A stretch of 64,000 nt of DNA, from the NCBI GenBank assembly GCA_963921795.1, contig OY997652.1:57736419-57800418 (forward strand). Direction: 5' to 3'. The notes beneath the pieces were generated by a model, which searched no databases, had not been told where the DNA came from, and saw nothing but the letters and a program-made list of their open reading frames with translations. Shown piece by piece: positions 46,401 to 59,700 of the stretch. Position numbers and translations under genes: made by a program. Source of the DNA: Nannobrachium achirus (lineage: Eukaryota > Chordata > Actinopteri > Myctophiformes > Myctophidae). Position 1 is the stretch's first letter. Each line of letters begins with the position of its first letter.

Positions 46401-49400
46401 TTGTTGTCACAGGTAGCGTAGAGCGCCATTTCAGCAAAAGCTAGGGTATGGCAAAGATGGAGTCCTCCTGGATAAAGAGGCATTACATGTTGTGTAACAC
46501 GGTTATATTGTGAAAATAGCAGGTCTACATGTAGATCTGCTATTTTGTAGATCTGCTATTTTCACAATGTCTGAAAAAAACGAATTTTGGTCATTTTTTT
46601 ACACAGGTTTCTACGGTTTCTTGGGCTGGATATGTCAGCCTGGAACGGTTGTTCAAGTGTAGCTAAACTTGGCATGTTAGTAAACGTGCCACAATTAACA
46701 ACAATGCATTGCACCTGTGCAGCTGACCTGCGGAACCTGGGAATATACCATGTTGTCAAGATGGGGATAAGTGTGGAGAATAGTTAAAGTGACCATTTTG
46801 TTACATTTTGCATTTGTAGTTATTTTACTGTCATTTAACAACATAATAACAAGCGCAGATAGACAAAGAGACATTCATGGATTTATTGCGACCGTCAGGT
46901 CGCACTTACTATCAAAACCTCCACAAACTGTGAGTGAGTCAGTCAGTCAGTCAGTCAGTCAGTCAGTCAGTCCGTCCGTCCGTCCGTCCGTCCGTCCGTC
47001 CGTCCGTCCGTCCGTCCGTCCGTCCGTCCGTCCGTCCGTCCGTCCGTCCGTCCGTCAGTCTGTCTGTCACACCTCACACGTCACACTATTGCCCTGCTCA
47101 TATCTCCGCAACCGTTGCCCCGATCCATGCCAAATTTTGCACACACACTCCTTGCCTGCCAAACTACAACCTCCAAGGACCCCCGGAGCTCCAGGGACCC
47201 CCAGGTCCCTGGGGGACCCCCAGATGTAAAGAATTACCAAATGTGCAAAAATGACCACCCCAACGGGGCTGCTCACGGGGAATTCCCGGGGACCACCGAC
47301 TCCTGGTGCTCCAGAACGGATGCCAAAGTGGTGGCGCCCCCAGTGGAGGACCCCCTCCACTGCAGCTCACATAAAATGCCGTAACTCGGGCTAGGAGCGT
47401 CCGGGAGAGCCGGGGCCGGTACCTATTCGTCCGCCAAGGCAACGCGGAGACCCCACCCCTCATTTCTCACATGGCCCTCTTCTAACGCCACCATGAGGCC
47501 GATTCTTGCAAAACACATTTTTGGACACTGCTCCTACAGATTTTGCCCTAAAATCACACAAATCGGTACACACTATGTCTACACTCATGTCATCAACATG
47601 GATCTGTCCCATATAGCGCCACCATCAGGCCGATTTTTTCAAACACATTTTTGGACACTGCTCCTACAGATTTTGCCCTAAAATCACACAAATCAGTACA
47701 CAGTATGTCTACACCCATCTCATCAATATGGATGTCCCATATAGCGCCACCATCAGGCCGATTTTTTGAACCACATTTTTGGACACTGCTCCTACACATT
47801 TTGCCCTAAAATCACGCTGCGACCTGACGGTCGCTTATCTCCCGATTAGGGAGTCTTACTGGTATTTAAAAGTAACTTTTATTTCCCCCCCTGGACCCAG
47901 GGTATGGCAGCAGCATACCCCTGCCATACCCAATTGACGCCCCGGCTCTGACAGCCCGTCAGCTCCGGGGACATTGTGGGATGTGCTGGCACAGCACCAT
48001 TAGCCCGGGGGGGCTTCTGAGTTCAGCGCTGTTTGCTCTCCTCTTAAATGGGACAGGCGGTGAAGCTTACGATCAGCAATTTTCATACATGCACACGTCC
48101 AGGCGTGTTTTTCCGGGGCACTTTGAGCAATCTTTCCATGCCCAGGGCTGCTGGGTGTTCTTTAACCCATGAAGGCCGGGGCAACCAAGTGCCAGCGCTG
48201 CGAGCTTGTAGATCTGCTATTTTTGTGCAAGTCTCTGAATAGTTTTGACCCGATTCTATAAATGTCTTCTGAATCCTTTTTTTCTGAATCAGTGGTTCTC
48301 AAACTTTTTCAGATTGCCAAGGACCCCCAAAATTACAGGTATTTTGCCGCGGACCGCCCATCTCAAAATATGTTGTTCCAGGGATGCCCAATGAAGCAGA
48401 GATCTGAGTTACAGAAGTTTGCTTGAAAAATATATATTCAATGATTTGGAAAAATAAAAAATAAATAAAAAAACAGAAGATCTACAAGCTTGCAGCGCGG
48501 CACTCGGTGCCGCGCTGTGAGCTTGCAGATCTGCTATTTTTCAATAGCTAAAGTATCGAATAATTCCAGGTCCTGACGGGTTAAAAAGAGGCACTTCAGA
48601 GGCAGAAGGTTGGCGACGAGTCAAATCCGCGTCCTTCGCTGACTGATATAACCTCGCCAGAAGAGCAGGCACCGACGAGAACTATCACAGACATTTGTAA
48701 ACATCATTAGGCAGTAATGATGATTGTGATAATCGTGTGCCTTTTTTTCCCAGTGTATTCGCTTATACCTGAAATTCCTACTCTGCGTTTATCCATCCAG
48801 TCCTCTTTTTGACCACTTTCAACCAGGTGCCCATATGTTGCTGACAGATGGTGGAAATAAGACGATACTAGAAAGATGCAATTGGGAAATTGCAAGTGTG
48901 GTTGCCCTGACGCGAGTCACACTTGCAAACCTTTTTGGGGGGAAATTCATTCACTAAATACATTAATGGCCTATTATGTGGAGATCTACGTGTCCGTCCT
49001 TGTCCCCTTTATTCCCATATATGGAGATCCCTGAGGTCATCAATGTTAACCGATTTAGTGCCATTCCCGAGATATCTCGCGAAATGTACTCGAGTATCTG
49101 TAGTGCCATTCCCGAGATATCTCGCGAAAAGTAATATATTACTGTAACGGCGGATACATTACCGAGAAGAATGGCCGGAGGTCCGGAGACGAAATCCGTC
49201 GCTGATTTCGCATCATCACGGCTCCACGAGCACAAAATAGTCCCATCCATAACATTGAGGTGGACGGGGGATCTCATCTTTAATGTCCATTATCTCAAAA
49301 CTACACTTTAGAAGCTAGGATGGAGGCAGATGCTCGCTTATGTTACACAGTTATAAAAGCTCCCGGTCGGCCATTACACAACTCCACGTGGACAAGGATC

Positions 49401-50673
49401 GGTTCCGGCGCAGGACCCGATGACGTCAGACCGGAAGTGATTGCGCTGTGGACTTCTGGCCTTCAAAATAAGATAACGGTGGTGATGCCAGCCTGAAGGT
49501 GGCATCGTGGACTTTATAATCCGTTAATTTCATGGGCACTAAATGAGTTAACACTTCTGTTGCCAACCCTGAGTTTCCCAAATTTATATAGGTACCCTAC
49601 CTGTGCCAACCCAGAGTTTCCAGAGTTTGGGCCGTAAAAAAAAAAAAAAAAAATGGACCTCCAGAATGTAATAGGCATGATCGCGATCGCAAAATTGCAT
49701 GTTCAACCCCCATACCAACCCATTCTTTCAAACATGGCAGCCATGTTTGTTTACATCTGAAGAAAACATCATGGCTGCTATATCATGAATGCCTGAACGG
49801 ATTTCCAAGCAGATTTTTTTGTTTGAAAACTGTTAACAGCGTGCACACACGTGGTGCATGATCTAGGCATGGGCGTGCACGATCCGTGCACTATGAATTA
49901 CGTGGAAGTCTATGGAGACCATGGCATCTTGGACCTTCAAAGAGATTTAATTGATTGCAACTTAAGTGTTAAGCCCGTATCTTGGAATGGCCAAATATCG
50001 ACATACTGTGTCAGTCTCATGTGGTCTATGATGTCAGACATCTATGATGTCAGTCATCTCCATATTTGGGAAAAGTTAATGGAGAAAGTTATTATTCACA
50101 AATACAAACTATTATAACGTAACTATATTATAATTATAATGCATCTCTTAGCAAAATGCACCCCTGCGTGTCCCGATGAAGCCGGTCGATTTGACATAAT
50201 GGCCAAAGTGCGTGGAGTAGTGCGGCAAAATAAGGTTTATCTAGAAAGATCATGGAAAGATGGATGGAAGGAAATAAAGTCGGACAAGTACTATAGTCTG
50301 GTTGACCTGCAGGCGCAATCACACTATTAATTTGCTTCATTCAATATTTTTATATTTGATGTAAATGTTATCAGGCCCTCCAGGCCCAGGGCCTAGAGCT
50401 TAAAAGTTCAGCCCGAGCCCGACGGGACCCGACGGGTCGGCGCGGCGCGGGCTGGGCCGGGCTCAATTTGTCACGTATATGTCGGGCTTTGGGTCGGGTC
50501 GGTCTTTTATAATCCGGTAGGCAAGCGCAGCACGGTAACGTGATGTCTCTGTGACTGTGTAAGCTGCGCTGCACCGCTGCGGCGCAACTTGACACAGTTG
50601 AGCGTGTGTGACTGTATGTGCGCTGCTGCGCAATGTTCAGACAGTTGAGCAACGTTCAGTTGAGAGTGTGCTC

Positions 50674-50751
<78 letters not shown>

Positions 50752-53700
50752 CGGCGGCGGTGGCTGCTATGGCCAGTGGGTGCTTCTCGTTCTCGCTGTG
50801 GCAGAGCGGAGCGGAGGAGATCGTTGAAACCATTCACAGACACTTTTGGATTTCCTAATAATATTATAGACGTAGTGTGAATGTTACGCCTGCTTCCTGA
50901 TTTAGCGACGGCCGTCAGCTGTGTTTTCCAGCGAGGCTCCGACGTTTTTTTTTCTTCCATAATTAGGACGGTGCTTGCTACAATGTCTTTTATATATAGG
51001 CTCTATAAAGACAGTTGGAAAATGGTAGAATGACACTGTTCTTAACGAATCACCAATATTGTATGAGGGAAAAAAGGATGCTGCCGTCTGCATATAAGCT
51101 TGTTGTTTAGAATGTCGGTCTTCGGGCTGGGCCGGTCTCCAATTGTCAATTATGTATCGGGCTTGGGCTCGGTCCGGGCTGAAATTCTGTCGGGCTGGGT
51201 TGGGCCGGGCTCACTTTTTTAGGCCCGATTTAAGCTCTACCAGGGCCTCTCCACATACACACCCATTGTAACTTCAAACTCCATTTTAACCATGATAGAT
51301 TCATTAAAAATAACCATTATTTTTTTCTGGTGACTCATACTACCCTCCTAATACGTGAGCAGGCAGAGTTTTTTTCAATAACTTTTTTCATTTATTTTTA
51401 ATAATTCTTTTGGAAAATGGAAAAAAATAAATACAATAAAATATTATTACAAATAAATGAAAAAAGTTATCGAAAAAACATGGCCTGCTCACGTATTAGG
51501 AGGGTATTATGAGTCACCAGAAAAAAATAACGGGTGTTTTTAATGAATCTATCATGGTTAAAAATGGAGTTTGAAGTTACAATGGGTGTGTATGTGGAGG
51601 CCTCCTGCAGGAGGAGGACCAGGTAACATTTCAATCAAATATCTAAATATTGAATTAAGCAAATTAAAAACTGTTCAGGGTGTTCATAACAGCCTGATTA
51701 GACAATAAAATGACCAAAAGTTTTTTTGAAAGTGAAATATCCCTTTAAGTGTCTCTCACACAAACTTTGTGCTAGCGGGTGTTTGGCTGGTTTACATCTC
51801 GGAGGTGAAGAAGAAAGAACTGCCAAACAGACCGTTGGCAAGGTGCTGCCAAAGTTCATTACGACGTCATTTTGTTCCTGTTCGCTTGGCATGTGCTGCA
51901 GGCAAGTGTCTTGCTCAGGGGCACTTCTACACACAGCCAGGGGGAGGCCGGGGGCGAACCAGCGACCTTCCATTCTCACAGCACACTTAGAGCTACGGCC
52001 ACCTTACCCCATTAAGACCTGAGATCTTCTAAGTCCAGTTAAAAACTGTTTTCTGAAAAACCTTTTTGCTCAGTTGTGCGCAAAACCTTTTCATGTCAAC
52101 GACCCCCAAATTATATGTATCTGGCCTCGGACCCCCATCTAAAAATAAAAAAAATAAATGTTCCAGTATTGATGCTTTTACTTGAGTAAAACATTTGAAT
52201 ACTTTTTTCCACCACAGATCTAGGCTCAGTGGTTCTCAACCTGTGGGTCGGGACCCCCAGGGGTGGTCGCCAAATTATTTTGGGGGGTCTAATGTGCAAC
52301 ATTGTTTTCTCTCTCACCAGTAAACAAACCAACATAATGTTTAAGTGTATAGAGGGCATCTGCACGTTTCTAAAGTGACAATTTAAGGACTTAATACCTC
52401 TAAAATGACAAATTAAACATTGGCCAAATTGTCGAATATTAGAGGCAGAAATTGTGAAAATAGTTGCGAGGCGTTGTGAGCATGTAGATCTGCTATTTTT
52501 AACACGGTTATACAAAATGTAATTACTCAACTCTTAGTGCTCGTCAGGGTGGAGGGGGTCCCCAGTTAAAATATTATTATTTTGGCGGTCACGGCCTGAA
52601 AAGGTCAATGTTTAATGCAAATTTCTGCCTCTAATATTCGACAATTTGGCCAATGTTTAATTTGTCAATGACACATTTCTGCCTCTAATATTCGACAATT
52701 TGTCAATGACACATAAACATTGGCCGAATTGTCAAATATTAGAGGCAGAAATTGTGAAAATAGCTGATCTACATGCTCACAACACTTCGCGTTGCGAGGC
52801 GTTGTGAGCATGTAGATCTGCTATCTTTAACATGGTTATACAAAATGTCGCGGTCAGAAAAGGTTGAGAACCACTGCTCTAGGCCAGCAGCATCCATCCT
52901 ACTCACCAAGTCTACCTCTCCCATGTTGATCTGGGCACGGCCGAGCGTCTGCCAGCCTTCCCACCAAGCGGGCTGAAACTTCACTGCCATCTCGGCGGCC
53001 TTCACGGCCGGGAACGCCTCCTGGAGTATCGTCAATACCTGTTAGGTTAAGACATAATTAATTATGGCATTCAGATCACTCTGTGGCGCTCAATTAGGGC
53101 TGTCACGATTATGACATTTTACATGACGATTAACTGTCACTCAAATGATTGCGATTAATGATTTAATTGTGTTTTTGTCGTTGGCAATTACATTTCTGTT
53201 TGGCTTGAAGGCTTTGAAGTTGCACATGGCAGATATCACACATAACCTAAATATACAAAAAAATGACTGACATATTTAACAACTCTATGCTTAAAAAAGA
53301 ACATTGAGAGTGGAAATCGCCGATCTACAAGCTCGCAACGTTGTGAGCTTGAACCTTGAACACTGATAGTGGAAATAGCCAATCTACAGGCTCACAACGT
53401 TGTGAGCTTGAACATTGAACACTGATAGTGGAAATAGCCGATCTACAAGCTCACAACAAAGAACATTGATAGTGGAAATAGCTCACAACAAAGAATATTG
53501 ATAGTGGAAATAGCTGATCTACAACCTCACAACGTTGTGAGCTTGTAGATCTGCTATTTCCACTATTTTTTACTTTAACACTTTGCAAGCCACGGGGAGC
53601 CCCTTAATATTAAAACCGGAATATACCGGACATCTGAGCAAGGAGTCTCAGCCGCGCCGTCTTTTACCGTACTAGGTCATTAAAAATGAAATAAGTGATA

Positions 53701-56700
53701 ATGATAAAAAAAAAAAAAAAAAAAACGATCGCTACCCCTTCTCTGTCTCATCACCCGTCTAACCAATTGCATCATTCTTCTCTGCACATGAACCGGATGT
53801 TTTCGACCAGATCAAAGTTGTCACAGGGTCTTCATATTGACGGGATTACATTCGTTTACCGCGATGTGCACGGATCACGCACGCGAAGCGCCACGGGGGG
53901 AAGACGACTCGGCCAAAATCCCCACTCTATGCCAATGGAAATGAAGATAGTTATGGTGAGTTCACGACTGGGGGACCTCAAACCAAAACAAACCGGCGGC
54001 GCTGGGGGAGGGGGAGAGGGAGTGCGCTAATATTTATTAACATAATATTATGTCTCAGATCATAATATAATAATAGAAATTTCACGGCTAATCTACAACA
54101 AGCCATTCTATTTCGGCTGGCGAAGTGTTAAGAAGTATATATGAACATTTTTCAACATGGAAATGATTATGACGATTATGAAAAATAATTGCGATTATGT
54201 TAAATAATCGTGATTATGTTAAATAATTGCGATTAGACGATAATTTTGACAGCCCTACGCTCAAAGTGGGACTGAGTTACCAGGGCCCAAGGTGGAGGGG
54301 CCTCAAATATTTTATACTTTAGCTATTGAAAAATAGCACATGTAGATCTACTATTTTTGATAAGTCGTGAAAATGTGTGCAAATCTTTGAACATATGTAT
54401 TTTTTAAGCGAACATTTGTAACTCACATTTTGCTTCTGGGGGGTCCCTGGAACTAAATATTTTGAGATGGGGTTCCGTGGACAAATACATATTATTTTGG
54501 GGGTCCTTGACATGAAAAAGTTTGAGCACCACTGACATAGAAAAGTAGGTTTTTCAGAAATATTCAAAGACTTGCACAAACGTTCACGATTTTTCAAAAA
54601 TAGCAGATCTACAAGCTCGCAGCGCGGCCTCTAATATTTTATTTGGCCACTGTTTAATTTGTCATATTAAAAAGTCCTTAAATTGTCACTTTAGAAATGT
54701 GCAGATAGCCTCTATACACTTAAACTTTATGTTGGTTTCTTTACTGTCGAGTGAGAAAACAATCTTGCACATTAAGTTAATCATTTGGGGACCCCCCAAA
54801 ATAATTTGGGGACCCCCCTGGGGGTCCCGACCCACAGGTTGAGAACCACTGCGCTACATGTATGTAAAATGTCTTCAGACACCTTGTTGACAAGATCCTC
54901 ACTAATGTTCATAAAATAATTGCAAAAGAAACAATCTACTTGGTCCCAGTCTCTTAGGAGAGCTGTGGGAAGTTCAGAAATCCATAGTCTTGTGTCATCA
55001 ACGGGGAATCCAAGCTAATAGAAAATGCAGGCTTTCTATTCCTGAACAGTTGCAATGTTAAAGTGGAAGCTATTGTTCTTGCGATAATAAAAAAATATAT
55101 ACATATTTTTTCAAAAATATTGTTTTAAAAAAACAATCTGTCAAACGATGATGTCACAAGACTATGGATTTCTGAAGTTCCCACAGCTCTCCTAAGAGAC
55201 TTGGACAGAGTAGAATGTTTTGCAATTTTATTATGAACATTAGTGAGGACCTATTATATGAACTGGCAGCAGTTCTGATGAGATCCATGTGAAACGCTTC
55301 CAACACACGAGTCTGGAGCACCAAATAAGACACTGTCGACTAGGGACGGGACGATATTATCGTTTATCGCGATAAAAAACACTCACGATAATCGTATCGC
55401 GGAGATTCAATTTATCGTGATATCGTCCTCCGTGATGCACTGGGATCAATTCACCTTTTATTTGCCGAACTGCATATCCGGTACCACTTAAACCCTCTGT
55501 AATTGGTAAAAGGTACGTATAATATACGTTCTTGATATAATATACGTCTTTTTTCCACTCTCTATCAAATGTATTTGCCAAAAAATAGCCGATCTACAAG
55601 CTCACAACGCGTCGCGTTGTGACTCGTTGTGGGCTTGTAGATCTGCTATCTTTTGGTAAAAGTTCAGCCCCAGGATAATGGATTTTGATTATCGTGATAA
55701 TATCGTAAACCGCGATTTCTTTGGTCACAACAATGTTGTTTTTTAAGCACATTTTGATTTAGTTTTAGTCATAGTCTTTTGAATAACATTTCATTTTGTT
55801 TTAGTCATAATTTAGTCATCTGAAAAGTTTTAGTTTTAGTCTAATTTTTGTCGACAAAAAAATGTATTTTGGCAGGCCTTGATGGCATCGTAAGGACTGA
55901 TTTGACACTAGGTTGAATGCTGAAAATAGCCGATCTACAAGCTCACAATGCGTCACGCAGCTTGTAGATCTGCTATTTTCAGCATGCAACACCTGAGAGC
56001 AACCAAACATAAAATGACTCTTCTACACTAGTCCCTCCCTAACGTTTTCGTCTGTTTTTTTTTTATTTTGTTGACGAAATTGTCAATATATTTAGTCTTA
56101 GTTTTAGTCATCACAGCTTAGTTTTTATTTAGTTTTCGTCAGTGAAAAAAAAATAAAAAAAATCAAACACTTGGTCACAATAATTGTGATATGACATTTT
56201 CATATCGTCCCATTCCTAGTCGACGCTGCGTGTAATCAAACACATTGGGACATAATCTAATGGGCACAGCGGAAATGGAGAAGCGGATGCCTGCCTTACG
56301 CATGTTGGTTCTGGGTTTGTCTGTGTGCAACGCATGTCATCAGGACCTTAACCCATTTAGAACGGGTACACATTATTCACTCACATTATTTTATGCTTTA
56401 ACTATTGAAACATAACAGATATACAAGCTCACAGCGCAGCACCGAGTGCCACGCTGCAAGTTTGTAGATCTGCAATTTTTGAAACATTGTGAAAATTTGA
56501 ATTTTGACCTGATTCTATAAGTGTCTTTTGAATCCTTCTAAGGTTTTTTGAAAAGCCTATGTTTCTATATGTCAGCAATCTGGCGAGCCATCGTCAAAGA
56601 AAAGGTCCTTTTCACTTAAGTGGAGCTCAGTTAGTCTGTTCTTGAGAGACTACTGTGTCAGTGGTTCTCAAACGTTTTCATGTGAAGGACCCCCAAAATG

Positions 56701-59700
56701 ATATTTATTTGGCCACGGACCCCCATCTCAAAATATTTAGTTCCAGGGACCCCCCGGAAGCAAAATTTGAGTTACAAATGTTCGCTTTGAAAATACATAT
56801 ATTCAAAGATTTGCACACATTTTCACGACTTTTTTCAAAAATAGCAGATCTACAAGCTCGCAGCGCGGCACTCGGTGCCGCGCTGTGAGCTTGTATATCT
56901 GCTATTTTTCAATAGTTAAAGCATTCTAATAATTCTAAGCCTAAATGGGTTTTAATTCAAGAGTCACGACGAGGAATTCCCAAATGCTCAGAAGAGAGCA
57001 GGGTAGGCATAAATTCATTTTCCTTGGCCGGCTCCCGTAATGACTTCCGTCTCGAATGTCCTTTAATGGATAATGTCGAGACAAAACTCTGCCAGAATGT
57101 GACATGAAAGGTTAAGGCAATGAGGGGAAATACCATCGTGCTACAGATACAGCACGGGAAAATAGATACAGTTACACATACAGATAGATGAGACAATGGG
57201 GATTAGGGAAGAATTTGGCTTTCTACGTAAACTTAGCACAGAAAGATAGGAAAATTGACTTGCCCATTATATCTCCCCTTTAATAATAATAATAACGTGT
57301 TTTATATCATTTTTATTGTTGTTTCGTCACCTTTACAACAAGGTACAGCTTGTATGCATCGGGCATTTGTGGAATAAGCAATACAGCCAAATGTTTGGGT
57401 AGCGCCGACAGAGATTTTGCCAAAATGGCTTGCAATATACTGTTCTGCTGGCATTCACTCTCGTTTTGGGCTTCCCTGACACTGAGCTTAAAATTAACAA
57501 AGAGTAAAAATGGCCAATATGTGCTGTTTTTTCTTTTCTTTATTACTGTGGGAGAGTGCAATTATTCAATGAACAACAAAGGTGAAGAACAGTATTGCAG
57601 GCCTCCCATGCCATTTTGACCATTTTTGGAGGGGAGCTAGCCACACGTTTGGCTGTGTTGCTCATTCCACGAATGCCAGATCCTTACAGTCTGTACCTCC
57701 TTGTAAAGGTGACGAATCAACGTTAAAAATGATATAAAACGCAATACAAATTCATGTTACTAAAGGGGAGATATAAGGGACCAAGTTTCCTTTCTTTTTG
57801 TGCTGAGTTCTCTAGAAATCCCAGTTGTGCGTCCCCAGGGGTCTATAACTGGTTCACTCTTTTTTTTCCACAGAAAATGTCTTTATCGGCCTAGTCGGAA
57901 TGTGGGGTGAAAACTTTCACGGAAATCGCATAGTGTGTTCATGATTTGAGGCATTTTGTTCAAAACGGAGCACTTCTGCAAACTTTGGAAGTCAATCTCA
58001 GCCAATCAGGATGGAATATGACAAATAACTCACTGACGAGCAGATGTTCTACTGATGTGGAAAAGGCGATCCTTTTGGCAGGGCAACGGGGACCAACAGT
58101 AACAGCAATTCATGAGAAACTAACAGATAAACTAAGTACAAGGTTCACTACATTTGGTTCCTAAGAAAAAGAAGGACGTCACACACACACACACACACGC
58201 ATTGTTGTTTCTGTTTTGTTGTGTTTTTGTTTGTTTGTTTTGTGTGTTTTTTCAGTTTTGTTTATGTTATTATATGTTTTTCTGTTTTTGTTTGCTTATA
58301 TTCTTTCTAAAATTAAGTTTATTTACACGTTTAAAAGGGTAAGCATAATAAGCTCAGGCTTCAGCTTATACCCTTTTGGTCTGATTTGCTTTGTTTTTTT
58401 CTCCCTATGAAAGGGAAACAATGAAATGTATTGTTTTTAATCTATCACAAAAGACCAAATAAACTACTACTACTACTACACGCACGCACGCACGCACGCA
58501 CGCACGAACGCACCCACCCACTCCGTTCTTTATCTGGATAACCACAGAGAACATCTCTGACATATCCAGCTTGCTAACATTCTCTCAAAACAAGTTGCCA
58601 CAAGTGAGTCATGCTACGCTGGTCGATGCTTTCCAATGAACATCCTGCCCATAAATACAACCTGGCACATTGTCCCAGATCTGCACTTAGAAAGACACAC
58701 ACCAAGCATGCACTCAGCTGGTAAGACACCCATGTGCCAAATGGTTGGGGCACGTGATGGGTGCAATGCCCAGATCAGCGAGTCCCCTGGTTTGATTCCC
58801 GGTTTGACCGGGGCTATTTTCTGAATGTCATTCCTCTACTCTCTCTCTCTCTTCCTACTATCGCAGTCAATTAAAGACTTAAAATGCCACCACTAAATAA
58901 TAATGTAGTATGGTAGTTAGGGGCATTCCGGGGGTTCCCCAGCTAAATGTTAGATAGTTAGGAAGGAACCAAATGGACCCATATGGGTCTGTAACTGTAC
59001 AAAAGGAACCAAATGGACCCATTCCATTTGTACTAGAGCTTAGAAATTCAGCCCGAGCCCGACGGGACCCGACGTGTCGGCGCGGCGCAGGCTGGGCCGG
59101 GCTCAAATTTCCACGTATATGACGGGCTATGGGTCGGGTCGGGCTTTTATAATCCGGTAGGCAAGCGCAGCGCAGTATCATGATGTCTCTGTGACTGTGT
59201 AAACTGCGCGCTCATAACTCTATCGCTGCACCGCTGCGCAACTTGACAGTTGAGCGTGAGTGTGTGTGTGACTGTACTGTGTGCTGCTGTCACTGTGGCG
59301 TGTGCATGCATGCGCTGCCAGCGCTGGTCGAGCAGAGCAGAGCGGAGGACATCGTTGAAACAGTCCACAGTTTTTGTATCCTAACAATCATAATCATAAT
59401 AGACGTTGTGTGAACGTTGTATAGCTATGATAGCCTGTACGCCTGCTGCCTGATTTAGCGGCGGTCGTCAGCTGTGTTTTCCAGCAAGGCTTTTTGATTG
59501 ATTGATTGATTGAAGAATTAGGCTCCGATGTTTATTTGTTCCATAATTAGCACGGTACTTGCTACAATGTCTTTTATATATAAAGACAGTTGGAAAAGGA
59601 CTTTGTTCTTAACAAATCACCAAATGAGGAAAAAAGGCTGCTGCAGCAATTAAGCTTGTTTATAATGTCGGGCTGCGGGCTGCGTCGGTCTCCAATTGTC

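Larger units (their letters stand above)
52227..52876. mobile_element. hAT-I copy, internally rearranged, two hairpins
   Basis: CAGTGGTTCTCAACCTG to GGTTGAGAACCACTG, flanked by TCTAGGC direct repeats. The interior holds two versions of the central block, one with an intact hairpin (52753-52826) and one lacking the left arm (52452-52500). It ends 30 bp from the ttc33 middle exon. Confidence 0.7.
54300..54629 (-). mobile_element. TTAA-type two-hairpin MITE, broken at its second hairpin
   Basis: ACTTTAGCTATTGAAAAATA, mini-hairpin (54326-54360), CGTGAAAATGTGTGCAAATC and AAGTTTGAGCACCACTGAC match 62870-63320. The copy stops in the second hairpin at 54629. Confidence 0.7.
55341..56218 (+). mobile_element. 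hAT-D copy with nested hAT-C
   Basis: TAGGGACGGGACGATATTAT to CATATCGTCCCATTCCTA, flanked by GTCGAC direct repeats (6 bp). Hairpin at 55574-55660. A complete hAT-C copy is nested at 55731-56172. Confidence 0.8.
56348..56955 (+). mobile_element. TTAA-type (piggyBac-like) MITE with two hairpins
   Basis: TTAACCCATTTAGAACGGG to AAGCCTAAATGGGTTTTAA. TTAA plus a CCC start is piggyBac-like. Hairpins sit near both ends (56403-56486 and 56834-56912). An internal CAGTGGTTCTCAAACG suggests an older hAT end captured inside. A sister copy in opposite internal orientation is at 62856-63458. Confidence 0.75.

Noticed and set aside
50139..50330. 63-codon frame containing [20 protein letters not shown]
   Set aside because: Looks protein-like but I recognise no domain and it is intronic. 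A database search would decide; I do not call it a gene.
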